This document shows positions 1 to 7,650 of a stretch of 13,783 bases of DNA, in pieces. Location: assembly GCA_013139395.1 (NCBI GenBank), contig WTAX01000121.1, positions 1-13,783 of the forward strand, read 5' to 3'. A program made the position numbers and the translations under genes. The notes beneath the pieces were generated by a model, which worked only from the letters and a program-made list of their open reading frames with translations, did no database searches and was not told the DNA's origin. This DNA is from Gammaproteobacteria bacterium (GTDB lineage: Bacteria; Pseudomonadota; Gammaproteobacteria; GRL18). Every line of letters begins with the position of its first letter. The first letter of the stretch is position 1.

Positions 1-286
1 TATGTTCAAGACCTTCAACCAGACTGTATCCACGAACCTTTTTTCCATTGACAAGTGCACGAGCGCTAAGTTTTTGTGCTGTTGAGGTAGATGGTTTGAA
101 CTTAAGTAAAACAGAATCAGGGGCGTATTCCAACAATGGATTGTTTGACAACGCTGTTATAGCCTGTGGGATGCAGCATAGGAAGAGGAAATTACCAGCA
201 TAAGTATGGTAAGAGCAAAGATTAATGACAAATATTTAATAAGAATATTTAATAAGAATATTTGTCAATTCTTGAGATTTGTTCAT
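1..286 (-). pseudogene. Broken 5' end of a secreted S8 (subtilisin-like) serine peptidase, continuing past the left edge
   Basis: Read on the minus strand from ATG 286-284, the frame runs MNKSQELTNILIKY and then stops within a 13-bp tandem duplication (231-263). Removing one copy restores a continuous N-terminus with a hydrophobic signal segment (LSLIFALTILMLVISSSYAA). That frame stops again at 159-157. The downstream part is in another frame (net -1 or +2) and reads LEYAPDSVLLKFKPSTS, then ALVNGKKVRGYSLVEGLEH at the window edge. Pieces of the form VLLKFKP...ARALVGGKKVRGYSLVxGLE are typical of the I9-like propeptide region of secreted subtilisin-family (S8) proteases. The catalytic domain would lie outside the window. 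Two separate frame disruptions suggest a pseudogene, although slippage at the duplication could make one of them reversible. The family assignment rests on recognition of the propeptide pattern only. Confidence 0.55.
231..263. repeat. 13-bp perfect tandem duplication inside the S8 peptidase leader
   Basis: The unit AATATTTAATAAG occurs at 231-243 and 244-256, followed by a 7-base partial third copy (257-263). Thirteen is not a multiple of three, so the second unit shifts the peptidase leader out of frame. The block also sits inside a perfect 11-bp inverted repeat, TGACAAATATT (226-236) and AATATTTGTCA (257-267), a structure that could favour replication slippage. Confidence 0.85.
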
Positions 287-457
287 CTTAAAATCCCATG
301 AAAATGTACTATAATTGTGAATAATATCAAAAAACCATGGTAACTTTTAAAGTTATATACTTATATTAGTACTAATATTTAAATTATTCACATATTGTTT
401 TCAAATGGTGAATGACGGCAGTTGCTAATTAGTGACCACTCAATGATATTTGAATGC

Positions 458-473
458 TGGAATAATTATTCCA
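458..473. repeat. 16-bp perfect palindrome
   Basis: TGGAATAATTATTCCA reads identically on both strands, with no spacer. It is followed by T-rich sequence, but a loopless AT-rich palindrome is a poor terminator. A dimeric-protein binding site is equally possible. No gene start lies close by. Confidence 0.5.
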
Positions 474-655
474 TTTTTATCCTATTTTTCTATTTTTCAA
501 TCTAGCAGGTTGGTTCTCATTCCGAACATATGAAAAATATCCTGGCTACCAGTTTTTAGTTATTGCCAATCGCAGCTTTGAAGAAATAGAATCGTGAAGT
601 TTTTTTTGCCAAATGCTGCAATAGGTTAATACCAGCATTTTTCCAAAGGTCAAAA

Positions 656-677
656 ATTACCACTAACCAGTGGTAAT
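656..677. repeat. Stem-loop, 9-bp perfect stem with 4-nt loop
   Basis: ATTACCACT (656-664) and AGTGGTAAT (669-677) are exact reverse complements separated by AACC. A T run occurs only some 15 bases further on, so a classical terminator is not well supported. A second stem sits just upstream: AAATGCTG (611-618) and CAGCATTT (633-640). Confidence 0.6.
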
Positions 678-1100
678 ATTCAACTCTTCAGAATATTTTT
701 TTGGAGTCAATTCTATATCCGCTTAATGCTCTAAGCTGACGGTCAAATACAGCCAACTGACAGTCCCCTTAAGTGACATTGCAGCCGGTCAATGTTAAGT
801 ACTCTTAGTTCTAATTTTGAAAATCTTCTTACACCATTTGAATGATTGTGAATGGCCGGTATCTGGAAATGAAACAATACAGTGGATAAACTCTTAAATG
901 GCTGATTTAGGTCAGCAAGACCAATTAGCGGATAAAACTGAATTTTTGAGATTCGAAAACAGCTCTTGGTACGTTCACGTCCCTTTGCAGCGATTCGAGG
1001 TGTTTTTCAACGTTTGAAACTAAGTAAAAAAGCAGCCATTTCAAACCAACGAATATTCATATTTTGACGTTCGGTAAAAAGGCTCAACTGTACAAATAGC

Positions 1101-1139
1101 AGTCACATTTATTAATATTTATGGTGACTAAATGTGACT
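1101..1139. repeat. 10-bp perfect inverted repeat with 19-nt spacer
   Basis: AGTCACATTT (1101-1110) pairs exactly with AAATGTGACT (1130-1139). The spacer contains a further GGTGACT related to the right arm. No T run or adjacent gene explains it, and the function is unknown. Confidence 0.6.
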
Positions 1140-1453
1140 CCTTTGGAGGTGAGCAGTCATTTTATCCTATACACTTTTGACCTTTTGCTGCCATTTAGGA
1201 GTGAGATCAGTCCTTGGTTCTATATCCAGTTAGCAACCATTCCCAATAACTAAAAATAAGGTGCGCGAAAATTTTCTAATAGGCTGCACTCAGTATTTTG
1301 CTGGCATATGAGAAAAGTCAATGTTCTGTGTGATTTTGGAAAAAAGGACGGTTCAGAATACCATTAAATGGTGTCTGTACTGTAGAAATTCTCGATAACA
1401 GCTACGATAGCAACACTTCTTGTATAGGTTCTATTTTTAGCTGTAATGACTTA

Positions 1454-2218
1454 TTAAAAAGTTGGATACACGCCAAAATCCTTTGCAGTTTTTTGGGCCG
1501 GTGTATTAAGAGCGACCGCATTTCCCTGGTTATCGTAAACTAGCTTTGCATATTTGTATTTTTCTTCCTTAACTTTTTCAGCTAGCTGTTTAAGTGTCCA
1601 GTAGGGGGTGTCTTTAATAAACTGATTAACCAGCCAACTTGGGAGATTACCGGCCGGATCGGTATGTTGGATCCAGGTGATTTTTGTGCCACTCACTTTG
1701 GGCTCTAATTTGTAAGTTCCTATGGTTTTCTTAACTCGAACCAGCTTAGATTGATTGACTTTTTTACATTGCTCGGAAGAGTTGCCATGGCAATACTGCG
1801 CAGCTGAAGACATTGTAATGGTGACGATTTTTGACTCGAGGTCTTGCTTCATAATGGAATGAAAAATAAAATCACGATCTTGAAAAGGGAAAGGAATATC
1901 ACAAATCTGATAGTGATAACGTTCATTAAAACTAACGTCTTCAATCACAAATGAATCTTCACAGGAATAAACCCATTCAGTACAAGATTTATTATCAAAC
2001 ATCACAGCCAGAATGCTATCAAGTGAAGCATTGATATGAGTGATGGCTTTAAATGTTGCGAATTTTGAACCTTTTCGGGTAAAGATATAAACTTTGACAC
2101 CATCCTTATCCAGCTTTAAGGAATGGTTTGCTTCATTCCCTTCAGTTTCATTGGCATATAGGATGCCTGAGAAGATCAGGAAACTGACCAGTAAATAAAA
2201 TTTTAAAATAGTGTGCAC
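1454..2218 (-). CDS. Secreted START-domain (lipid-binding fold) protein, copy A
   Basis: This 254-residue protein has a Sec signal peptide (residues 1-22, cut after LYA). One START/SRPBCC-type domain spans roughly residues 35-225. Family marks visible are ITHINASLDSILAVM, the IPFPFQDRDFIFHS block and the late block ITWIQHTDPAGNLPSWLVNQ, the usual START signature near the last helix. START domains bind a lipid or other hydrophobic ligand in a deep pocket, but the ligand here cannot be told. The start is GTG at 2218-2216. It is preceded by AAGAGG with a 7-base spacer and lines up with the ATG of its paralogue (MHT/MQT). An upstream ATG at 2223 is out of frame and short. The protein is probably periplasmic. 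It is about 70% identical by eye to the product of 3843-4625. Confidence 0.85.
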   Translation of the reverse strand: MHTILKFYLLVSFLIFSGILYANETEGNEANHSLKLDKDGVKVYIFTRKGSKFATFKAITHINASLDSILAVMFDNKSCTEWVYSCEDSFVIEDVSFNERYHYQICDIPFPFQDRDFIFHSIMKQDLESKIVTITMSSAAQYCHGNSSEQCKKVNQSKLVRVKKTIGTYKLEPKVSGTKITWIQHTDPAGNLPSWLVNQFIKDTPYWTLKQLAEKVKEEKYKYAKLVYDNQGNAVALNTPAQKTAKDFGVYPTF

Positions 2219-2996
2219 AGCATGGCCTCTTGATATTAAAAGTCATATCAATTGGATGTTTGTTTAAACTATAAGCTGAACCACCAATCTTAAGCTTACA
2301 TTAATATTATTCTTCCTTGACTGATTGCATTCCTGAAACCACTTAATATCGATGAATACACAGTAAAAGCATCATAGAAAAAATCCATATTAATTCCTAT
2401 AGGATATTTCCTATATTTACTTATTTTTTTCTCAATATGACCCAATCCATGACTGGTGGAAAAAAATTTTATATAAATGTGATGGATATCTCATATTTTT
2501 ACTAGACTTATCCATTATATGAGAAAAGTCCTTTAATGCTCTTTTATGTATTTCATCTTTTTTGATGTATGTTTTTGTGCAGCAAGCGAGTCATCCATCT
2601 TGCCGTACCTTCTTATTAAATCCTATATTTTTTAATAAACACATTCAAAATTGACATAACAATGGCATAGGCCAAGGAGACTAAGATTTAACGGTTGTTA
2701 TAAAAAAGTTTAATTCTTTAAAAACAATAAAATAGTTTTTAGTACTTCCGGGGTTTAAACATTTTTATTTTGTGACCCTTTAATGAGGATTATGTGGTCT
2801 TTTTTGTTCCACATTTTATTTTTCTGTTAAAGGCTATTTTCTGTCAAAATAAAAATAACTGATTATTACCTTGAGTCTTATCGATGAAGAATTTGAATTT
2901 GTTCGTGAATTAGGGTATTGTCTTTAAATCAAAAAAAATAAAGATTTCAGACTGTTTTTAGCTATCCTATTGAACAATTCTCAATTGAGAACAAAC
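2219..2996. other. Intergenic stretch between divergent START-A and beta-barrel genes
   Basis: About 780 AT-rich bases without a credible gene. It should hold the promoters of both flanking divergent genes. A 10-bp palindrome, TCCTATAGGA, lies at 2395-2404. One candidate sigma-70 promoter for the barrel gene is listed separately. No tRNA, riboswitch or mobile-element signature was recognised. Confidence 0.5.
2893..2921 (+). promoter_or_regulatory. Candidate sigma-70 promoter of the beta-barrel gene
   Basis: TTGAAT (2893-2898) and TATTGT (2916-2921) are separated by exactly 17 bases, about 75 bases upstream of the ATG at 2997. Each hexamer departs from consensus at two positions, and in AT-rich DNA such matches arise by chance, so this is tentative. 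Confidence 0.3.
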
Positions 2997-3803
2997 ATGA
3001 ATTATAAAATTAAACAGCTGAAAAACTTACTCTTATCAATTTTTATTCTCTCAACTCCGACTATTCCTCAAAGCAGTTTAGCAAAGGAAATCAACTTTAT
3101 TCCCAGAGCTTGGGCGGGTCTGTCGGATTATCAATTTAAACAATCACCACGAAAAGGTGCATTGCCAGATGGGAGTGATTTTCCTGAAGTCAAATTTGAT
3201 GCCACATTTTTAATGACTGGAATTGGGTTAACCAGTATCTATGATCACTTTTATATTGATTTTTCCTATCAGGATTCCTCTGAAGAGGAAGACAGCTTTT
3301 CTAGCGCCAATTTTTACGAAAAATTTAAAGGTGATCGCCGGGATTATTCTGCAACATTGGGCATGAAAATTCTGGATTACCAAGGGACTATTTATATTGG
3401 CTACAAAAATGGCAAAACTTCAGGCAAAGGAAATAAAGGAACTCAATTAACTTTTAAAGAAGATGGCTTTTTTATTGGTGCCAATTATGGCTGGATTATT
3501 GCTGATTCAGGATTGCTCGCCTTCAATATAGCCTATGCCGACCTGGATGGTAATCTGAAAGAAGTTCCAGGGCCTGTTTATTCTTCCGGATTGGGTATGA
3601 ATGCGGATAGTGAGACCAAAGGACTAAGTTATGGGATTTCCTGGACCAGTACTATTACAGAAAAAATAGGGTATTCTATTGCTCTGGATGCCAATGAATA
3701 CGAGTTTGATCACTTAAAAGATGATTCTGCAAGTACACCATTGCCCGACAAAATTGAAGAATCATTATACACCGGAAAAATCTCAATATTTTATCAATTT
3801 TAG
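2997..3803 (+). CDS. Outer-membrane beta-barrel protein, unknown family
   Basis: Read from ATG 2997 the protein has 268 residues. An in-frame TTG at 2970 would only lengthen the part before the signal peptide, whereas the ATG has GAGA about 7 bases upstream. Residues 1-29 are a signal peptide (LLLSIFILS core, cut near SLA). The rest is rich in alternating aromatic and polar residues (FYIDFSYQDSS, TIYIGYKNGK, GFFIGANYGW, LLAFNIAYADLDG, KISIFYQF) and ends in Phe, the BAM recognition mark of outer-membrane barrels. Roughly ten amphipathic strands can be picked out by eye, but no named family. It is convergent with START copy B, with a 39-base gap, and divergent from copy A. A partnership in lipid traffic with the START proteins is inference from location only. 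Confidence 0.75.
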   Translation: MNYKIKQLKNLLLSIFILSTPTIPQSSLAKEINFIPRAWAGLSDYQFKQSPRKGALPDGSDFPEVKFDATFLMTGIGLTSIYDHFYIDFSYQDSSEEEDSFSSANFYEKFKGDRRDYSATLGMKILDYQGTIYIGYKNGKTSGKGNKGTQLTFKEDGFFIGANYGWIIADSGLLAFNIAYADLDGNLKEVPGPVYSSGLGMNADSETKGLSYGISWTSTITEKIGYSIALDANEYEFDHLKDDSASTPLPDKIEESLYTGKISIFYQF

Positions 3804-3842
3804 GAAAATCGCTTACTCTGGCAGGTTAAACTCGCTGTATTA

Positions 3843-4625
3843 TCAAAAAGTTGGGTGTATGACAAAATCTTTTGCCTTTTTAAAAGGCTTTTCTTGTATC
3901 TTAACGGGGTTATTAAGTGCAATAGCGACTCCATTGATATTATAAATCAGCTTTGCAAATTTATATCGTTCTTCTTTCACTATTTTAGCTAGTTTTTTGA
4001 AAGTCCTGTAGGGGGTGCCCTTAACAAACTGGTTAACCAGCCAACTTGGGAGGTTACCAGCTGGATCGGTATGTTGGATCCAGGTGATTTTTGTGCCATT
4101 CACACTGGGTTCTAGTTTAAATGTTCCTATGGATTTATTGACTCTTACCAGCTTAGATTGATTCACTTCTTCGCATCGTTCAAATTTCTTGTCAATACAA
4201 TAATCTGGAACGGAAGACATTGTGATAGTGACTGCATTGGTCGAAGGATTATGTTCCATAATTGAGTGGAAGATAAAATCACGATTTATGAAAGGGAAAG
4301 GAATATCTAATATCTGGTAATGGTAGCGCTCATAGAAACTAATATTTTTAATCAACATTGATTTCTCACAGGCATCAACCCACTCAGTACGGGAGTTACC
4401 GTCTAACATAACCGCCAATATGCTATCCAGCGATGCATTGATATGAGTAATTGCTTTAAATGTCCCAAAAGATGAATTTTTATGGCTAAAGATATAAACT
4501 TTAATTCCATCCTTATTCAACTTTAAAGAATGGTTTATCTCACCATCTTCAGTTTTGTTAGCGTAAAGGTTGTCTGATAAAATCAGTAAACTAAGCAGAA
4601 AAATATATGTGAAAACAGTTTGCAT
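3843..4625 (-). CDS. Secreted START-domain (lipid-binding fold) protein, copy B
   Basis: This 260-residue paralogue of the 1454-2218 product is co-linear with it from the first residue (MQTVFTYIF against MHTILKFYL) to the last block (KAKDFVIHPTF against TAKDFGVYPTF). The start is taken at ATG 4625-4623 because it aligns with copy A and begins the signal peptide (cut after LYA). An upstream TTG at 4652 adds nine residues with no counterpart. START marks are conserved: INASLDSILAVM, IPFPFINRDFIFHS, and TWIQHTDPAGNLPSWLVNQ. Differences cluster in the middle (around SSVPDYC) and in a six-residue insertion near the C-terminus. The ribosome site is weak (TTGGG). The pair arose by duplication, with the barrel gene now between the copies. 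Confidence 0.83.
   Translation of the reverse strand: MQTVFTYIFLLSLLILSDNLYANKTEDGEINHSLKLNKDGIKVYIFSHKNSSFGTFKAITHINASLDSILAVMLDGNSRTEWVDACEKSMLIKNISFYERYHYQILDIPFPFINRDFIFHSIMEHNPSTNAVTITMSSVPDYCIDKKFERCEEVNQSKLVRVNKSIGTFKLEPSVNGTKITWIQHTDPAGNLPSWLVNQFVKGTPYRTFKKLAKIVKEERYKFAKLIYNINGVAIALNNPVKIQEKPFKKAKDFVIHPTF
3874..3893 (+). terminator. Weak candidate terminator for the beta-barrel gene
   Basis: GCC-TTTTTAAAA-GGC is followed by TTTTCTT, about 70 bases after the barrel stop and inside the 3' end of the convergent START-B gene. The loop is short and the stem AT-rich. It may be nothing more than the Lys/Phe codons of the insertion that distinguishes copy B from copy A. Confidence 0.25.
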
Positions 4626-4688
4626 AACCCAACACAGCGATTTGATGGTCAAGCGCCAAGGTACAAGTCTAAGAATTCTTTGGATAAG

Positions 4689-4955
4689 CTAATCACATTC
4701 ATCATTATCAGCATAGGATAGTTCCCCTGTTTCAGATTCCACAATGGTATTAACTAACGTCTTTTCTTCAATTTGACTAAATTCAGTATTAGCAAATACC
4801 ACAGAAAGAAAACAGAATGAGAAACAAATACCATTGATAGATTTTGTATAAATTATGATATTAGCCTTATTTATTTGAGTTTTAAATGATGTTCCAATAA
4901 TTTTTAAGTCAACATTTCTATAAAAATGACTGACAATGAATATAAGATTTTTCAT
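4689..4955 (-). CDS. Doubtful 88-residue hypothetical protein
   Basis: The reading frame opens at ATG 4955 with no Shine-Dalgarno sequence. It ends 63 bases before START copy B on the same strand. No family is recognised. Its middle (residues ~42-56, ICFSFCFLSVVFA followed by NTEF) looks like a signal peptide with its cleavage site. The acidic tail (IEEKT...ETGELSYADNDECD) looks like a small secreted protein. The first 40 residues look unlike a leader. The true product may begin later at a non-standard codon, or the 5' end may be degraded. Confidence 0.3.
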   Translation of the reverse strand: MKNLIFIVSHFYRNVDLKIIGTSFKTQINKANIIIYTKSINGICFSFCFLSVVFANTEFSQIEEKTLVNTIVESETGELSYADNDECD

Positions 4956-5058
4956 AGGCTAAGTAATAATTGCTGTACTGACATTTTCCAGAACAACAAT
5001 AATATCGGCTAACTCAATTAACAATAATTTAGAGTATGAACCTATTTTAAGAAATAAG

Positions 5059-5095
5059 ATATTAGCCAAAAGTATGAATTTCACTTTCAGAGACT
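5059..5095 (-). promoter_or_regulatory. Shared 37-bp element, copy 1 (before the LuxR response regulator)
   Basis: On the minus strand it reads AGTCTCTG, 12 bases, then ATACTTTTGGCTAATAT. It matches copy 2 (10024-10060) at 32 of 37 positions, including all 17 of the core, and copy 3 (11754-11790) at 28 of 37 without gaps. It ends 4 bases before a perfect TATAAT (5100-5105), so a protein bound here would overlap the -35 position of the response-regulator promoter. This suggests an activator site and autoregulation, but the binding protein is inferred. Confidence 0.7.
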
Positions 5096-5099
5096 ATGC

Positions 5100-5105
5100 T
5101 ATAAT
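5100..5105 (+). promoter_or_regulatory. -10 box of the response-regulator promoter
   Basis: A perfect TATAAT lies 72 bases upstream of the ATG at 5178. No good -35 hexamer is found at 16-18 bases (AATTTC or similar). The shared 37-bp element occupies that position instead, the layout expected of an activator-dependent promoter. Confidence 0.5.
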
Positions 5106-5177
5106 TTTAAAACATCATTTGAACTCTATTATATTATTGTCAGGATAATTGGGTGATTATTTAGAAGAGGGGAGAGC

Positions 5178-5834
5178 ATGCGTATTTTAGTTGCGGACGA
5201 CCATCAACTGTTTCTTGATGGTATTCGTCATATTCTTAATAAACTTGATGCAGCTGTTGTAGTCACTGAAGTTACCCGTGCTGAGCAGGCAATAGAAATA
5301 CTTGAATCCGGTCAAACGTTTGATCTAATTCTAATCGATCTCAGTATGCCTGGTATGGATGGTATGTCAATTCTGCAGCGTATGCGTGAGCGTGGAGTAT
5401 GGTTACCCCTGGTTGTGGTTTCTTCTGAAGAGAATATTTACACTATTAAATCGGCTTTGGATACCGGGGCGTTGGGATTCATTCCCAAATCTCACAGCAG
5501 TCAACAAATGTTGTCCGCCTTGAATGCCATACTCGAAGGAGATGTCTATATACCACTGGAAATAGAGAAGCAGATCGACAATCTGGAAACCAGACGACCA
5601 CCGATAGAAGCCGTGAACAATAATTCTTTAAAGACCAGCGGCATTACCAAACGTCAATATGAAGTGCTGCAATTACTGGCGAAGGGTTATTCCAACAAAC
5701 AAATTGCCACCACTCTTTTCCTGACTGAACATACAATCAAAGCACATATCAGTGCTTTGTTCAAAATCTTACATGCAGCTAACCGAACCGAATGTGTACA
5801 AAATGCACTGCATCAGGGTATTTTTCAGAGCTGA
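5178..5834 (+). CDS. LuxR/NarL-type two-component response regulator
   Basis: This 218-residue protein has a receiver domain (1-125) and a LuxR-type helix-turn-helix (about 153-215). Visible receiver residues are the acidic pair D7/D8, phospho-acceptor D54 in LILIDLSMPGMDG, S82/S83 and K104. The DNA-binding part reads ITKRQYEVLQLLAKGYSNKQIATTLFLTEHTIKAHISALFKIL, with the classical G-x-SNKQIA and VKxH-type recognition helix. The start is certain: GAGGGGAGAGC lies just before the ATG. The gene converges with the hybrid kinase at 5858-7606, with 23 bases between the stops, and is very probably its cognate output. Copy 1 of the shared 37-bp element and a perfect -10 box lie upstream, suggesting autoregulation. 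Confidence 0.93.
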   Translation: MRILVADDHQLFLDGIRHILNKLDAAVVVTEVTRAEQAIEILESGQTFDLILIDLSMPGMDGMSILQRMRERGVWLPLVVVSSEENIYTIKSALDTGALGFIPKSHSSQQMLSALNAILEGDVYIPLEIEKQIDNLETRRPPIEAVNNNSLKTSGITKRQYEVLQLLAKGYSNKQIATTLFLTEHTIKAHISALFKILHAANRTECVQNALHQGIFQS

Positions 5835-5857
5835 GCGGCACGGTCAATACAGTCTTG

Positions 5858-7606
5858 TTATTTTTCAATGCCGGACAAATAGTGCTGAATCACGCTACGT
5901 AAGTGTGCAGCTTGTATTGGTTTTTGCAAGGCTTCATAGCCGCTCTCCTTTGCCAGTTTTATCTGATTTGGCTCAGTATCACCAGTAATTAGAATACCGG
6001 GAATTGATACACCAAAACGTTTTCGCAGACTGTCAATAGCTTCAATGCCTGTGAGATTATCACCTAAACGCAGATCAGATAATATCAAATCAGGTGTTAT
6101 ATTATTTTGTTTTAATTTATTGGCTGCATCTGACAGTGATTCAGCAGTAATCACTTCACAGCCCCATTTTGATAACAAGGTTTGCATCGCATCTAAAATA
6201 TCATATTCATCATCTATTACCAGAATACGGCGACCATGAATATCCCAGTTATGAACAGGAGCGGCTGCTTTGTTCTGAGCTAACATGCTGGCACTGCCTT
6301 TGGGGATCTTTATACTGAATACTGAACCCTTGCCAGGTTGTGAGCGAAGTTGCAGAGGATGATTTAATAATAGACATAAGCGTCGCACAAATGCGAGCCC
6401 CAGACCAAGCCCCATAGTACGATCACGGTGTGCATTGTGTAATTGTTGAAATTCAATAAACACATCTTCCTGACTTTCTTGTGGAATACCAATTCCCGTA
6501 TCCCATACCTGAAGTAATACCATGTTATCACGTATTCGAGAAGATAAGAGAATACTGCCAACCTCTGTATAACGTATTGCATTGCTGATAAGGTTGCGAA
6601 GAATGCGTTCCATTAATAGGCGATCTGTTACAACGATTGTTGATCGAGTATGTATTTTTAATTCGAGTTTTTTTTCTTTTGCAGTTGCCTCGAACTCTTC
6701 AAGCAGTGATTGCAATAATTCAGCGATATCAAAATGACTGAGCTGAGGTTTGACAACTTCGGCATCAAGTCTGGATACATCGAGTAAAGCATCAAATAAT
6801 TTTCTTAATGCATCCAGAGAAAGTTCTATGCGGGGGAATATGTTTTTCCGTTCAACATCAGATTTTGATTCTTTAAGAATGTCAAAAAAAAGTGCCAGTG
6901 CATGCAGTGGTTGACGTAGATCGTGGCTTGCCGCTGCCAGAAATTTTGACTTTGCCTGTGTGGCTTGCTGAGCTTCTTCTGTCTTAAGTTTAAGTGCTTC
7001 TGCAAGTTCTACACTCTTATAGCGCAGACGCATTTCAGAACGCATTAATTTGTTGAGTTCTTTTGTCAGTGATATTGCAAAGGTAAGATACCACAATAAA
7101 AATACTGCCAATGCAGTATATGCCATAGTCCCTTCCATTAAAAGGCGTAATGCCATTGAACCGATAATTGGCAATGCAAATACATAAAATGATGAAATCC
7201 AGTATGCTCCTGCTATCACGGATCCCATACTTAGACTGATAATCAGGCTGAGAAGAAACACCTGATGTTCTACTGAACCGTCTACATAAAAAAGAAAAGC
7301 AGCGAAAGACCAGGCCATACCAGAAAATAATGAAACCAGTGTAAACTGTCTACCCCATTTATATTTTTCATGTGCATCACTTCTGAAATACGATACAGCG
7401 ACATTATATCGTAAATAAATACTGATAAGAATCCACAGCCCCCATCCGATTAGTAGCCCATGCTCTACCTGAGACCACATGATCACTATCACTAATAAAG
7501 GGATTAAAAAAAGCATATGTACGCTTTTAATGACCCTATGGAATACACGATCTAAGCTTTCCAGGCTAATGCGTTCATCAAACATCTGATACTCATTATT
7601 AATCAT
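5858..7606 (-). CDS. Membrane-bound hybrid sensor histidine kinase with C-terminal receiver
   Basis: The start is ATG 7606-7604, because GGAAGGGGG precedes it with a 6-base spacer. An ATG eight codons upstream has a poorer site. The product has 582 residues. About six membrane helices lie within residues 30-180, followed by a coiled-coil linker (~183-220). The dimerisation domain has the H box ASHDLRQPLHAL (H228). The ATPase domain carries the N box RNLISNAIRYTE, G1 VWDTGIGIP and G2 GLGLGLAFVRRL. A receiver domain (~459-580) has D465/D466, phospho-acceptor D511 and K562. There is no periplasmic sensor domain of any size, so the signal is probably sensed in the membrane or through a partner. 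The gene lies 44 bases after the TonB-dependent receptor on the same strand, so the two are likely co-transcribed. It is convergent with its probable partner, the LuxR-type regulator. Confidence 0.93.
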   Translation of the reverse strand: MINNEYQMFDERISLESLDRVFHRVIKSVHMLFLIPLLVIVIMWSQVEHGLLIGWGLWILISIYLRYNVAVSYFRSDAHEKYKWGRQFTLVSLFSGMAWSFAAFLFYVDGSVEHQVFLLSLIISLSMGSVIAGAYWISSFYVFALPIIGSMALRLLMEGTMAYTALAVFLLWYLTFAISLTKELNKLMRSEMRLRYKSVELAEALKLKTEEAQQATQAKSKFLAAASHDLRQPLHALALFFDILKESKSDVERKNIFPRIELSLDALRKLFDALLDVSRLDAEVVKPQLSHFDIAELLQSLLEEFEATAKEKKLELKIHTRSTIVVTDRLLMERILRNLISNAIRYTEVGSILLSSRIRDNMVLLQVWDTGIGIPQESQEDVFIEFQQLHNAHRDRTMGLGLGLAFVRRLCLLLNHPLQLRSQPGKGSVFSIKIPKGSASMLAQNKAAAPVHNWDIHGRRILVIDDEYDILDAMQTLLSKWGCEVITAESLSDAANKLKQNNITPDLILSDLRLGDNLTGIEAIDSLRKRFGVSIPGILITGDTEPNQIKLAKESGYEALQKPIQAAHLRSVIQHYLSGIEK

Positions 7607-7650
7607 AGTATTCCCCCTTCCTTTACTCATTCATATGCTCATTTTATCAT

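Larger units (their letters stand above)
287..1453. other. About 1.17 kb without a recognisable gene
   Basis: Both strands are closed by frequent stops, and I see no domain, tRNA or insertion-sequence signature. What can be seen is several perfect inverted repeats, listed separately, and AT-rich stretches. Short words such as TTCTATATCC (twice), GACGGTC/GCCGGTC and CAGCCA/CTGCCAT recur loosely. They may be decayed remnants of an intergenic repeat family, but I cannot define a unit. Confidence 0.6.

Noticed and set aside
1306..2530. 14-bp direct repeat ATATGAGAAAAGTC at 1306-1319 and 2517-2530
   Set aside because: A single 14-base match is within chance expectation for 13.8 kb of AT-rich DNA, and the flanks do not extend the similarity.
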